Shown: positions 39,362 to 51,690 of the stretch, one piece after another
Position numbering within the stretch: the stretch's first letter is position 1
How the letters are laid out: the number at the start of each line of letters is the position of its first letter
Assembly: GCA_030770535.1 (NCBI GenBank)
Contig: JASVEC010000014.1
Coordinates: 496,001 to 560,000, forward strand
DNA length: 64,000 nucleotides
DNA from: Batkoa obscura
Taxonomy: Eukaryota > Entomophthoromycota > Entomophthoromycetes > Entomophthorales > Batkoaceae
Direction of reading: 5' to 3'
The notes under the pieces: model-generated
The model's input: only the letters and a program-made list of their open reading frames with translations
What the model was told of the DNA's origin: nothing
Database searches by the model: none
Translations under genes and position numbers: made by a program

Positions 39362-39952
39362 AATAATTTTTGATCAGTTTTTTTTAATAATTTTTTTTTA
39401 ATAATTAGTGAATAAAAACAAATTTATTACTATATTTTATTTTAAATATAATTCGTGTAGTAGCATTCTTCAAATTAATCTACATTATATCCTATTTAAT
39501 ACGTACATAGATTACTTGGGTATTTTAATTTTAATTAAAATACAGATCAAACAAAACCAAAGATACAATCAAATGGTTTTTTTAAAACTATAAATCATAG
39601 TATAAAAATATTTTATGTTATAATGCAAAAAATATTCAGTTTTAAAACTTTGGGGCATGGTCTCGTATAAAGACCTTGACACTCTCCTAGAACTGCACTC
39701 TTGCTTTCCAATATGGTTGAGCCAAAATTCTTAAACTATACAGTCTCCAAAGCTTATCATTTTTTTGGTAACCAAAGAACAATTAAATCAATTATTTTTT
39801 AGTTCTATCTAAATTCCAACAAAAATCTTTAAATCCCAAAATATTCCAAGCGAGCCAATCATTATTTCTATGATTTAATTTGTTGAACTACTTCGACTCG
39901 AATAGTCAACAGAAAAAAGTTTTACCATTTACTCAACTTTAGTATAGCAGCC
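39362..39952. other. Intergenic region upstream of OLA1
   Basis: About 590 bases between the EVE gene and OLA1. A small frame at 39408-39593 has no known motif. No RNA gene recognised. Confidence 0.5.
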
Positions 39953-41406
39953 ATGCCTCCAAAGAAAGTCGTTAAAGAAGAAAAATTATTATTAGGCCGT
40001 CCAGGTAACAATTTAAAGATAGGTGTAGTTGGTATGCCCAACGTGGGAAAATCTACTTTTTTCAATGCTATCACCAACTCTGCTGCTCCAGCTGAAAACT
40101 TTCCTTTCTGTACCATTGGTAAGTTGATTTGAAATATTTTAATATATTGTTTAGCTAACTCTATTTTAATAGATCCTGAAGAAGCTCGTGTAGCTGTCCC
40201 AGATGAAAGAATGGACTGGATGACTGCCAATATGAAGCCAACGAATACTATCCCAGCTTATTTGACTGTAATTGATATTGCTGGTTTAGTCAAAGGAGCT
40301 GCTGGTGGTGCTGGTTTAGGAAATGCTTTCTTAAGTCATGTTCGTGCTGTCGATGCCATCTTTCATGTCTGCCGTGCATTCAATGATGCTGATGTTATTC
40401 ACGTTGAAGGTGAATTAGATCCCATCAGAGATTTAGAGATTATTCATGAAGAATTAAGACTTAAGGATATCGAGTTTATTAATAAACATATTGAAGGTCT
40501 TAAAAAGGCCTTAAGGTCCTCAACCGATAAAGCTAAGAAGGAAGAGTTGGTAAATTTATTTTCAATGCAAAATAAGAAAGGATGATAATATTTGTTTTTT
40601 TAGGAAACTACTGAAAAGGTATTAAACTGGGTCGAAGTAGAAAAGAAGGATGTTCGTAGTGGCAACTGGAGCAATAAAGAGGTTGAAGTGATCAATACTC
40701 TTCTTTTACTTAGTGCTAAGCCAGTCATCTACTTAGCCAATTGTAGTCCTAATGATTATGTTAGAAAGAAGAATAAGTGGTAAGCTAAAACTAATGGAAA
40801 AGTAATTAAAATATTAATCACCAATCCCCATGTTTAGGTTGGCTAAAATTAAAGCTTGGATTGATGCCAATAACCCAGGAGATCTTTTAATTCCATTCAG
40901 TGCTGCTTTAGAATATGATGTAAGTTTTTATTATATAACTATCTGATGTAAGTTGAAATAAATTATTTTAGCTTTCAATGGCAACTAAAGAAGAAAGAGA
41001 AGAAAAATTAAAAGAGTTAGGTACAGTATCTGCTTTCCCAAAGATTATCACTTCCGGTTACTCTGCTTTACAATTGTTTTATTATTTCACTTATGGACCC
41101 AAAGAAGTAAGAGCTTGGACTGTTAGAGTAAGTTTTCAATTATCATAGCTAGTAGTCAAATGTTGATTTTGTTATTAATAGAAAGGTTCAAAAGCACCAC
41201 AAGCTGCTGGAGTAATTCATACTGATTTCGAACGTGGATTTATTATGGCTGAAATAATGAAATACAAAGATCTTCATGAGCTAGGTACTGAAGCTGCAGT
41301 TAAAGCAGCTGGCAAATACTTGCAAAAGGGTAAAGACTATATCGTTGAAGATGGGGATATTATTTTCTTTAAATTTAACGTTACAGCACCTGCTAAAAAG
41401 AAATAG
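39953..41406 (+). CDS. OLA1: Obg-like ATPase 1 (YchF/OLA1 family)
   Basis: Ribosome-binding P-loop NTPase that prefers ATP. Exons 39953-40118, 40173-40549, 40604-40779, 40838-40919, 40972-41127 and 41182-41406 give 393 residues, the usual length. Motifs: G1 [19 protein letters not shown]3 [17 protein letters not shown], the NxxE-type G4 [10 protein letters not shown] (the position where Obg GTPases have NKxD), a coiled-coil insert with [17 protein letters not shown], and the C-terminal TGS-like domain ([34 protein letters not shown]). More GC-rich codons than neighbours suggest strong expression. Confidence 0.97.
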
Positions 41407-41542
41407 ATAAATAAATAAATATTTGGAAATTAATTAACAATATTGTTTCTTATTATTCTTTTCTAAGATTAATTTTAAATTTATTTCATTTATGTATAAA
41501 AACCGTGGATTATTTAAATAGTTCTTTATCGCGAGGATACAC

Positions 41543-42305
41543 TTACTCTCTAATTTCGTGATCCTTAGCCCTTTCTTCTTTTTTAATTGGTGGATAAGGG
41601 AATGCAGTCCCGTTGGGGTTCCTTACGGGTGCTGAAAAAGGTCCCACATAATTTGAATTAATAGAAGCGTTGTCTTTAGGTTGAATCGAAGATAATGTAG
41701 TGCCGTTATTATTATTACTCATTGTTGGTAGAATAGTATTAAAGGGAGCTTGAGGCTGAGGTTGGCTTTTAAGCTGGTTGTTCGCTCTCACTTTATTCCT
41801 TAATGCCTTCATCACATGCTCATGGCTCATCTTGCGTTTTGGAATCAAATCTTTCTGCTCAGTGATGGACTCAGAAGACTTACCGATCAATTGTGGATAC
41901 TGAATCCTCGGTAATTTATTATCAGGGGAGTTGGAATGGATCCTGCTGGTATCAATTTTAGGCAATGTAATTGGGGTTATGTTTGTTTGATGGTTATTAT
42001 TGAAAAATCTTTTATCTTTAATTTCAGGTAGTTTAATATCTTGCTTATGCTTTAGTTGTGTTATCTCATACTCTATCTTACGGTTCTCTAATTTTATCAA
42101 CTCGGTGTTATACTTCACTTCTTCGGCTAATAACTTTATATTTTATTATTTATTTTCATTTTAATTTGCTATTGTAGCTTACTTTATCCTCTTCTTGTTT
42201 GCTTGCTAACACATGCTTCAATAGCTCTCTATCACTATCATACTCTCTTAATAAATTGCTTAATAACGATTTACTCCCATTCACTCTGTTTTGGTTTCGT
42301 TCCAT
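41543..42305 (-). CDS. Unrecognised nuclear-looking protein
   Basis: Two exons on the minus strand (42305-42183, 42133-41543) give 237 residues. The first 75 residues are charged and helical (SLLSNLLREYDSDRELLKH, then EEVKYNTELIKLENRKIEYE), probably a coiled coil. The rest is low-complexity: repeated LPKI/LPRI/LPEI elements in a Pro/Asn/Ser-rich chain, a basic patch IPKRKMSHEHVMKALRNKV, and a Pro-rich end near FPYPPIKKEERAKD. I do not recognise the family. Composition suggests a nuclear regulator, which is only an inference. The gene is divergent from the kleisin gene, separated by 454 bp. Confidence 0.6.
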
Positions 42306-42759
42306 TTTTTATTTGTTTCTTAATAAAAAGTAATTCTTAAATTTAAAGTGTTGTTTTTTTATTTGGTCTTAATTTCCTAATTGGTCTAGTTTGCTTCCAG
42401 TTGTTGTGATCTTTTCATTATTTTATAATAAAGTTAACCATGTAGGATGAATTTTTATTGGCTGTGATTGGATGATTCCTGATTTATTAAAGTATAATAT
42501 TTTATTATTGAGTTTAAATTTAATCAAAAAAATAAAATACAATTAAATTAAAGGATTTAGGAATTAATCAGAATATTAGATTTTTATTAATTTATTTTAT
42601 TGCTTAATGATTTTGAAATTTTGTTTGTTTGCCGAACTTCAATTCTGTTAAATACTCAAGTGATACAATCAAATTAGTAGTGATATTTATATGATTGTAA
42701 TCATAATTGTAATAAAGTATATATAAAATCCTAATAATTTTATAATTAATATGTAAAAA
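42306..42759. other. Intergenic region between divergent genes
   Basis: 454 bases, AT-rich, containing the promoters of the unrecognised gene and the kleisin gene. No MluI-cell-cycle-box (ACGCGT) or other cell-cycle element was seen. Confidence 0.5.
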
Positions 42760-44631
42760 ATGTTTTTTGAAACAGTAAAAGACAATGAAAGTATACAAAC
42801 ATTATGGTTATTGGGCAACCTGAGCAAGGCTCAGATACGCCTTTTAAGTAAAAAGAAGATTAAAAAAGAATTAAACATTGGTGAAGTTTTACAATTAATT
42901 AGAGACTCTGAATGGGACTTAAAACACCAAATAATTTTATTACTGGGATTAATAAGATACTATATGTTCCAAATCGAAAAGATGGACACTAAATACTCTC
43001 AATTGAAGCAAGATATATTTAGGTCGGTTTTATTACCTACCTTAGAAAGGAATAATACATCAAAGTTTACTACTTTAAAGTAAGTTTTAATCCCGTTTTA
43101 TTATTATCGTTAACAGTTTCCATTACATAAGCTATGAAGACCTCACCTTGTTAACTTCAAAATTGTACTACTTACCTTTTCCTGATCTTGAGATCACATT
43201 ACCCGAGGAAGAGACCAAGCATGATTGGAGTATAGAATCTATTCGATTACTGGAACCTAGAGAAACAGTAGAAATTGGTCGGATTGAACCGGATGAATTC
43301 AACTGGACTTTAGATTACTATGGAAATGTATTGGAACCAACTTCTCCAATTGATTTTGGCCCAATTCTTAGCTCCCCAACCTTTGAGCCTATAAGTGTTC
43401 CTCAAATTGAGCTTGAAACATTGCCACTATTAGCAATAGAAGAGGAGGCTAAAGATATTGAAGTCCCAAAAAAATTTAGAAGTAATATGGATAGGAGTAC
43501 TATACTAGATCAAGAGGCAGTTTTTAAAGTAGATGAAAGTGCCATTGAGAATTTTGTATGTGGTTTTTGTGTTATTGGGCTACATCTGATTAAATGCTTA
43601 ACTAGGAATTGAAACGAAAAATCAAACAAGCGTGTAATGCCTTACTTTTTAACATAGGCTTAGCTACCCCTATTGAATATTATAACAATTTATTTCGTGA
43701 TAGTATTAAAAAACTGAAGTTGGAAGAAGGTATTAGTTTTATTAAATAGTAATACTTACTCTTTTATTTTTTTTAGTATCCCCGATTGGCTCGACTGTTT
43801 CTAGAGGTATTAGATTATAGCTTTATATTAATTTATGTTAATTTTATTCTAGAATATGGAATGGTAACCATTAGTTAATACAGTCTATTATTTATTTAGG
43901 AAAACTAGGAATTACCCGAATATCCATCTTACAGCCCAGAAGTAGCAAGAGAAAGGGTCTCATTTGATACTACTCGTTACCCTTGGAATGTGGATATTAG
44001 TGAAATCTTAGGTATATCTATTTAGTTTATTCTATAATGATGCACTTTCTCTATTTTAGACCAACCCCTAGAAACTCCTAGGATTAGCTTAACGCCTGTT
44101 TCATTCCCTGAGAGGTACTTTTATAATCATAATCTATATAATCACTATAGGAATTAGAGAGTCCATTGAGGACATTATACCACCCTTGGTCCATGAAGAT
44201 CAAATTAATATTTTAGTAGAAAAGGCAGCTTTGGTTCCAAATTATCATCAGTTTCAAGGTAAATTCTTTAGATAAATTTACTATGAAATTTCTAATATTC
44301 TTAGCCTTGCCTCAACAGCAACTAGCAGATAATCAACTCTACTATTCATTAACCCATGAAGATCTTAACTTAGATAATGAAACCACTAACTTTTTATCTT
44401 TTTTGAAATTTCAACCAGTGACACAACCTCTTTCAATGTCCTCCTTGTTTGATGCCCCTACCACAGATAAAATTACTGCTTCTACGGCTTTTTACCTCAT
44501 CCTAAGTAAGCTTTCGTCCACCTCTATTTTACGTTAATAACCCTATTTTAGGCCTGAAATCAAATGCTCTGATTGAGGTTGAGCAGAGAGAACCCTATGG
44601 AGATATTGAAATTGATCTGAACATTTTTTAG
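42760..44631 (+). CDS. Kleisin subunit of cohesin (Rad21/Rec8 family)
   Basis: Closes the SMC ring that holds sister chromatids. Ten exons (42760-43079, 43117-43555, 43606-43729, 43777-43806, 43853-43863, 43909-44011, 44060-44114, 44158-44258, 44305-44505, 44552-44631) give 487 residues. The N-terminal Smc3-binding domain begins MFFE as in Rad21/Rec8 and includes HQIILLLGLIRYY and YISYEDLTLLTSKLYYL. The middle is acidic and disordered. The C-terminal winged helix ends ASTAFYLILSLKSNALIEVEQ then EPYGDIEI, the diagnostic Smc1-binding end. Exon 5 is only 11 nt. Two introns must skip a nearer AG to stay in frame. It is small for mitotic Rad21; Rec8 or Rad21 is undecided. Confidence 0.82.
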
Positions 44632-45159
44632 ACTACTGTGGTAGAGTTCGAGGTATTCGATTAGCTATTTATAAACTTTATTATGAGTTTTATCAAAACT
44701 TGGCTATTTTGATTGCTTTTTACACTTAAATTTCAGACTTAAAATTAAAACTACAGCTATTGAAGCTCTTTTCCAACTTTAGAAGTAATTTTTATATTTA
44801 AATTATTTGTACAAATAATTTTTAATCCTAGATGTTTATTTTTTGAACTGTTATAATATAAATTTTTACCCTAAATAAGCAGTTAACTAGGTCTCAAAAG
44901 AACTGTAACAACTGCAAAGTCAACTTAAACTACTAATTCTAAATGCGCTAAAACTGAATCTAAATAGTCGTATTTTTAGAAAATTTTGTATCGTTTAAGA
45001 ATTCTTAAAGTTTCGTTTTAAGTTCCTGATTGGAAAATACCTCATTTGTACAAAATTGATCCTGAATGCGCTCCCCTGCCATTCAAATTTGGTCTAAAAA
45101 CTATTTGAAATTTGAAAAATTCTTGTTTGTTTTGCTACTAACAAAAACTATTTTTGACA
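44632..45159. other. Intergenic region between kleisin and kinesin genes
   Basis: About 530 bases with the kinesin promoter. Nothing else recognised. Confidence 0.5.
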
Positions 45160-48100
45160 ATGTGGAATATAAAACCCAACTCAAGACTAAATAGTTCACC
45201 CTCACTAAAAGGAAGCAATATACAGGGATTACAAGGTCAAAGCAGTATAGCTCCAAACTCAAAAAAACGGAAAGCGGAATTTGAGTCTCAAGAAAAAGGC
45301 ATAGAATGCCCCATCCAAGTTTACATACGGTGCCGAGGAGGCCATCAACATACAGGAAATAAAATAGGAACTGAATTGATAGGGAATAGTGAACTACAAT
45401 GTAAAGAAGGCAATAGCAGACATTCCGAAATTAAGTTCAAATTTGATCAAATATTTAATCCTCACATTTGTCAAGAAGCTATCTTTAACGAAGTTGCTTT
45501 GCCTATGATAGATGAAGCTCTTTGTGGATTAAATTCTACTTTATTTGCTTATGGCCAAACAGGTACTGGGAAAACATACACAATGGAAGGGGCACTTGGT
45601 CAAATTGGTATTCTTCCAGAGACAAACGCCGGAATCATTCCAAGGGTTTTACATCAACTTTATAAAAGGCTTGATAGTATGGAGTTGCCTTCAAAATATG
45701 TTATAAAAATATCGATGCTTGAAATTTATAATGAGGAAATCTATGATCTTCTTTCAATTAAAGATGCAACTAAACCAAACTCAAAAATTATTTTAAATAA
45801 AGTTTCAAATCAAGACCTGATCATTAAAGGGTTAACAGAAAAGATTGCTAATACACCAGATGAAGCAATTGAATTCCTCAGACAAGGCTCAAATATTCGC
45901 CACACTGCTTCAACTAAATTAAACAAAAGCTCAAGGTAATAATTTACTTCTTTATTCAACTGATAATAATTTTTTTAGTCGTTCACACTCTATTTATACT
46001 ATTAGTATTAAAGTGAATAAAAAAACAGAAGCCAGTGACCATTTTATAAATGGCAAGCTATATCTAGTTGATCTTGCTGGCTCAGAAGATATTTCACGAT
46101 CTGGCACTGAAAAGGTTCAAGCAGCTGAAGCGGGCAAAATCAATCGATCTTTACTTACTTTAGGTAAAATTATAAAGGGGCTCTCTGAAAAAAGTACTTC
46201 AGGTTTAGTTAAGCTACCATTTAGGTAAATTCTTTACTTTATTTTTAAACTATGATAGAAATATGATATTAATGTTTAGAGAGAGTAAATTGACTCGTAT
46301 CCTTGAAGATTCATTAGGAGGGGGTACAAAAACACGGATGATAGCAACAATTTCTTTGCTTGAAAACGATTTAAAGGAAACTATCAATACACTTAAGTAT
46401 GCCACACAAGCGAAATACATAAAAAACAAGCCTAAACACAATGTCACTATTGATGAAACTGCTCTTTATATTGAGTATAAGAATGAAAATATGATGTTAA
46501 AAGATGATTTAAAAGATAATCGAGAAAAAAATGGAGTATATCTATCTAAAGCCAAGCATGACAAGATAGTAGAAACTATGAAGGCATTATCTAGTGACAA
46601 GTCAAGGCTCGAAACTTTTAACCAGGATTTTGAAGCAAAATTGCGAGAAGAAAGGGAATTGAGATTTAGAATTGAAGATGAGTATAAAAAGTTACTAAGC
46701 GACAAAGAAGATAAACTCAATAAAGCCCTTATAGAAGTTGTATCATTAAAAAAACAGAATCAAATTCAAATGGCAAACAAAGTTCAGTCAGATAAAGCTA
46801 TAAATGCACTATTAAATCAGATAAAAAATAAATGTAAGGAACTGGAGAGAGTTCATGGAATCACCCAAAATATTAATGAAACAGGAGGGTCAGGCAATAC
46901 TTTAAGTGATGAAATCAGTGATCAACTATTTGCTAACTCTGATGGGACAAATCAAGGAGTTAATGATTTATTAGCAGATCGATTTGAATTAAAAAATAAT
47001 TTAAAAGATTTATTAAGTTTATTAAAAATAAACTCAAGTGATAGCAAGTATGCTATAACTCGATTAATTGAGAATTTAGATACTACTCCTTCAATTGAAA
47101 ACAATCAAGCTGAAGGAATTTTAGAGTCATCTAGTACTTACATCAAAGAGCTTGGACAAGCTACCATAGATCTTTTCGAACTTCTTGATGAACAAACTCC
47201 TATTACATGCACTTCACTTACTAAAATTATATCCGATCAGGATAAAAACACAATGGATTTGTTTAATAGTATATTAACAAAGTATAATAAGCTGCAGACA
47301 TGGACTAAGGATTTAGTAAGTCATTCAAATAGTATTATAAAAAAGAAGATTGAGGAAACCACCCATCCTTTACTTGAAATAAAAAAGCTATATGATGCCA
47401 AGATTCAAGTTTATAAAGAACAATATGCAAAACTAGTCGAATATTTAGAAAATTCGGTGGTCTCTCATACTTCACAAAAAGCACAATTAGTATATGAAAT
47501 AGCAAATCTTCTCGAAAGATACACACATTATGAACATAATGAAATTTCAGATTTAGTCCACGAAAGCAAGGTAATATTGTTGGAAAAGGAAGAAGAAAGC
47601 ACTAAATTTCGCAAAGAGCCCGTCAATGAATCAAAGGACTTTGATACAAATCGACAAGATTGTAATGGACAAATTTCGCCTTTAGAAAATGGTATCATCA
47701 TTTCACACAAATCTAACCTTATTAAACTAAAGCAAACAAATGAACCTGATCTACTTAAAAATATTCAATCACAAATTAATGAGTCGGAAAAAAAAATTGA
47801 AGAAGCAATTAGAGAAAGATCAGCTAAAAAAGAAACCCCTACTTACAATTCAGATGTTTATGAAGGAAATAACTTGATAAAGGAGCATTCACAAAAGATA
47901 AATCAAACCTTAGAAAGCTTAGAATTTAATCATAATATTTTAATGTCTCAACTTAGTGACATAGTAATTGAAAACAAAGACAATTTGGTTAATCTCATAA
48001 GTTTGTATATTCATAAATCAATACTTCCACAAGTTGAAACGCTCAACGAGTTTAATAAATCACATGCTAGCCTTACAACGGCTTTTGTTGACAAACATTC

Positions 48101-48541
48101 TGAGGTAGACACTTTGATTTATTATGTAAATATTTATTAATTTTATCTTTTTAGATTGAGACTACTAACCCAAAACAATATGTTATGAACTCTGAAGGAT
48201 TACCAAGTGAATTCAATCCAATGATATCTCAAAATTATGGAGCAAATGATATCAATGAAGCTACTTCCATTAAAGAAGGGAGATCTGAACCAACAATCAT
48301 CGTTGATTCAATTAAAGAAAAAGTGACTGGAGATAATGCTACTGGCTGTAAGAGCTCAAGCCTAAAGACTACGCCTTTAAAAAACAGGCTAAATTCAATT
48401 CACCCAGGTCTAGATACTGTCGGACCAATTCGTTCAAGTACCTTAAAGCGTCAGAATATTAACAATAAGCAAACTCAACACTTCTTAGGACGTCCAAAAA
48501 TTGATTTTTTTAATGCTAGAAAAGATGAACCCAAGAAATAG
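45160..48541 (+). CDS. Kinesin-5 (BimC/Cut7/Eg5 family)
   Basis: Plus-end motor that slides spindle microtubules apart. Exons 45160-45935, 45979-46224, 46280-48125 and 48155-48541 give 1,084 residues. The motor domain is at about 45-405: P-loop AYGQTGTGKTYTMEG, switch I KSSSRSHSIYT, switch II VDLAGSEDISRSG, AGKINRSLLTLGKIIKGL, and RESKLTRILEDSLGGGTKTR. A long coiled coil follows. The tail has SLKTTPLKNRLNS, a BimC-box-like site with a CDK consensus (TPLK). The first 45 residues are Ser/Asn-rich. The annotated start is the first ATG of the open frame. Loop 10-11 sequence differs from Eg5, so drug sensitivity is not implied. It follows the cohesin kleisin gene. Confidence 0.93.
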
Positions 48542-48773
48542 GGCAGATTTTTGGTCTATTTATTAGTTAGTTCACCAGTCGACAGATTATTGTAATAGTA
48601 TAGCATCGTTTTAAATGATAGCAAATGTATAAATTTTCATATAAATTATTTTAATAAAATTTTGGATACTTTTTGATGGTTTTAAATATTTAATGTCTTA
48701 GTATAAATTCATTTAGAATAATATTTTTGCTATAAGTATGATTAATAAGTTAAAGTGAGAGATAGTAATAGTA

Positions 48774-48872
48774 TGGGGATGTATTTTTTTGTTTAAAAAT
48801 TTTACTAACAATCTTCTCACTCAAATAGCACTTAAAAAGTGTAAAAGTAATGAAATCAAGAAAACATCCCTA
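48774..48872 (+). mobile_element. TGGGGATG MITE, copy 9
   Basis: 99-bp, nearly complete copy with ends TGGGGATGTATTTTTTTG and AAACATCCCTA, and core CTCAAATAGCACTTAAAAAGT. It ends about 40 bp from the relic Tc1/mariner transposase, but both its own ends are present, so it is a separate insertion. Confidence 0.8.
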
Positions 48873-48904
48873 TCTTTCCTTTCCCTAAACATGATGAAAA
48901 GCTC

Positions 48905-49830
48905 AGCATTTACTCATAAAATCTTTCACAATCAGCAACATTAAATGATTCTTTACTATTTTGTAAATCTTTTACTCCAACTACTTGTATCCATTTGGTA
49001 TACATGACTTGAATAGGATTTAATAGTGGAAAGTAGGGTGACAAGCATACTAATTTATGTCCGCTAGATCTAATAATTTCACTAATTCTTAGATGCTTAT
49101 TTATCCATCCATTATTTGTAATTATTATCCCTTCTGATATGTTCATTCGTGTAATTTTATTAGCTAGTAATCCAATAAATTGATGAAATGATTGAACATT
49201 ATACGGCTTTGCTTGAGTTTGAACTTCAATTATTTTATGCTTGTTCATAGCACAATGCATTGATACATCTTTTATTTGGGATCCGGCATCAAGCGAAGTA
49301 GGATCCTTGGTTCTAAGTGCACATAAACTTTTCACGCATCGTTGCAGAAAACGTTGCTTCATTCAAAAAAGATTTTAGAATCATCCAATCTCATTATTTC
49401 ATTCACAAAAATACTAGCATAAAAATCTCTCATCTCAAGTATAGTTAAATCATTTTGAGTAATTAGATTCATATACTTAAAAGAAAATTTAAACTTTTTC
49501 ATACGGAGGCGTATAGCTGTTGTACCTACACTTACCCAATTCATTCAACAGTCTTTATTGTAGTTTCTTTATAAAATAGTACAGTCTTTGTTGATCCAAG
49601 CTTGCATAATTTTATCATGGTCTTCGGATATGGCTCTTTTTCTAGGTCCCCTTTTTAGCTCCCTTCTATAATCTTTCCCTTCAATGTACTTATTTACAAC
49701 AAAACCAACGAAAGCACACTTGAAACCCATTACTTGGGCAATTTCATACATGTGCCATTCATTAACATAAGATTCAACAATCATTTCTCTATTTTCATTG
49801 CTAATATATTGATATTTCATTTAAATGTTT
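48905..49830 (-). mobile_element. Dead Tc1/mariner (IS630-type) transposase copy
   Basis: Minus-strand remains of a DDE transposase in three frames, roughly 49820-49569, 49544-49359 and 49362-48910. The N-terminal helix-turn-helix region (NENREMIVESYVNEWHMYEI) is followed by an RGPRKRAISEDHDKIM linker. The catalytic core still reads AGSQIKDVSMHCAMNKHKII and PYFPLLNPIQVMYTKW. Each expected catalytic acid is changed: the IDEA-type motif reads LNEATFS, MDNA reads TNNG (IIITNNGWINK), and NPIE reads NPIQ. With two frame changes and a stop it cannot be active. No clear terminal inverted repeats were found, so the ends given are those of the coding remnant. Confidence 0.85.
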
Positions 49831-50477
49831 AGATAGCGTTCAAATTCAAGTAAGTAACAATTTGATTCTTTTATTTTTTTTAGTGAGATGACCATATTCT
49901 TTTATGAATTCAACCCTTTGAGTGCCGGATACCTCAAACTTTTTTGTTCAAATAAATTATGGCGTCAAACTCATTTTATGCCAATTAGATCAATACTTCA
50001 AAATTCTGTATCCGAAGGGTTAATTTGATTTGAACCATGCGAGCAATGTTCGTCATAATTGAATTGATTAACAAAGGTTAGCAAACAACGTTGATCTATA
50101 GTACTCAAGTAGTTAGAGCAAGTTTATTCAAATTTACATAAAAACTGGTAAATACATTGAAATTGGGAATGACACTCTCATATTCATTTTAGTGTTCAGA
50201 TAAAATCAAACTCATCAATAAAAAATATATTATAAAGTAACACAAAGCGGTTTATCAAAATGGTTAATTGTAATAAATCCAAATTTATTTAAAGTTAAGT
50301 AGGATTTAATTTAAAGAATATAAACATAATTCTTAAGTGTCATTTAAATCCGTAATAGGAAAGCGGAAGCCAACTTCCCAGCCAATAAAATATCAAAAAA
50401 ATAGCATGAACCAAACTCTACAAATTAAACACTTTAAAAACTAATTTATAGCTTAATTTTTACTTCTACTTTTAATC
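49831..50477. other. Intergenic region with a mini-element
   Basis: About 650 bases between the dead transposase and the TLC gene. It contains a candidate piggyBac-like mini-element (49914-50019) and is otherwise unremarkable. Confidence 0.5.
49914..50019. mobile_element. Candidate piggyBac-like mini-element
   Basis: 106 bp bounded by imperfect inverted ends: CCCTTTGAGTGCCGGATAC on the left and, read inward from the right, CCCTTCGGATAC. TTAA follows the right end (50020-50023) and TCAA precedes the left end (49910-49913), fitting a TTAA target site with one change. CCC-initial ends and TTAA targets are typical of piggyBac elements. It has no coding capacity. One copy only is seen here. Confidence 0.4.
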
Positions 50478-51455
50478 ATGAACTCTTTAGTAGAAACCAT
50501 AGCCGAGCCCTTAGGGCTAACTAACTTAAGCAAGAATATCCATTACATACTTGGAGCAGCATTTTTTTATCAAATAGTATATTTGTTAGGCGGCTATCTT
50601 AGTTCAGTATTTTTCGGCAGAGTATATAATCATTTAGAACCAAAAGTACAAATGAAATGGCGTATAAAGATAACTTCGTTTGTGAATGCAAGTTTGATAT
50701 CCTATCTTTCTTTTTCACTTTTATTCGATGAGCATTTGCAAAAGGATAAGGTATTTAATTCAACTGACTATTCTGAGTTTGTTTATTCAATGGCTTGTGG
50801 GTAAGGATTTGTTTCAATTTCAAGTCTACCTTATTGATTTTTTTAGATATTTTTTATGGGATATTGTGTATGCTATAGTGGAAGGCCAAGGCTTCGGATT
50901 CCTGTTACATGGGGTATCTTGTTTTTCAGTGTATTTATTTTCATTTGTAATATTTTGTGGTCTATGAGTAATTTTTTATTAATCTATATTTTAGACTCCC
51001 TTTTTAAACTATTATGGATCTGTATTTTTAATGTTTGAGTTAAGTACCCCATTTTTAGACTTTATTTTCTTTATGGTAAATAATTTAGGTTTTACTTTTG
51101 TTTTTACTGACTTATATTTAGGATAAGTCTGGCAATTCAGACTCCATTTTAATGGTTATTAATGGAATCTGTCTTATGGTTGTCTTTTTTTGTGTTAGAA
51201 TAGTGTTTGGGATTTATATGTCATATAAAACCTTTGGTAATTACATTAATACTACTTCAAGTGTTTTTATTGATTATTTTTCTAGAATCCGTTCTTCAAG
51301 TTATTTCAAAAGTTCCATTACATTTACAATTCATTTATGGAACTGCTAATGTTGCTTTAAATTTGTTGAATTTGTTTTGGTTTTATAAAATGGTTTCCAT
51401 GTTTGTAAGACGTTACAAGCAAAGAAACCAAAACAAACAAAAGAAAAGCTCTTGA
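50478..51455 (+). CDS. TLC-domain membrane protein (TLCD4/TMEM56-like)
   Basis: Five exons (50478-50800, 50847-50946, 50995-51075, 51122-51236, 51286-51455) give 262 residues with six or so hydrophobic segments. The TLC region reads KWRIKITSFVNASLISYLSF, GYFLWDIVYAIVEGQGFGFL, LLHGVSCFSVYLFSF, TPFLNYYGSVFLMFELSTPF, LMVINGICLMVVFFCVRIVF and LNLLNLFWFYKMV. The MFELSTPF and FxVRI segments are typical of TLCD4-type proteins rather than ceramide synthases, and no Lag1 HxxD/HH catalytic motif of ceramide synthases is seen (single HG at LLHG). Role in lipid handling at the ER or plasma membrane is inferred only from the family. Confidence 0.85.
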
Positions 51456-51690
51456 ATTTAGTTTATGATAATAGAAGTAAAAGCTATTTAACTATATTTG
51501 AAACTATTAAAATAGATTAGTTAAAATAATTTAAGGGTGTTTTACATTTATCTTTATATATTTTTAAATTTAAAGTAAATAATTATATTAATTTAAAGCA
51601 GTTAATTCAATTTTATTTAATCTTCCGATTCTTTATTTAATGCTAGTTGGACTTAATACTCTATTAAAGTAGCTAATATATTAACAAACA

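Noticed and set aside
39600-39760. Possible tRNA or small RNA gene in a more GC-balanced stretch
   Set aside because: No convincing A-box/B-box pair or cloverleaf could be formed by eye.
48774-49830. MITE copy 9 and the mariner relic as two ends of one element
   Set aside because: The MITE has both of its own termini, and no matching TGGGGATG end lies on the far side of the transposase remnant, so a common element is not supported.
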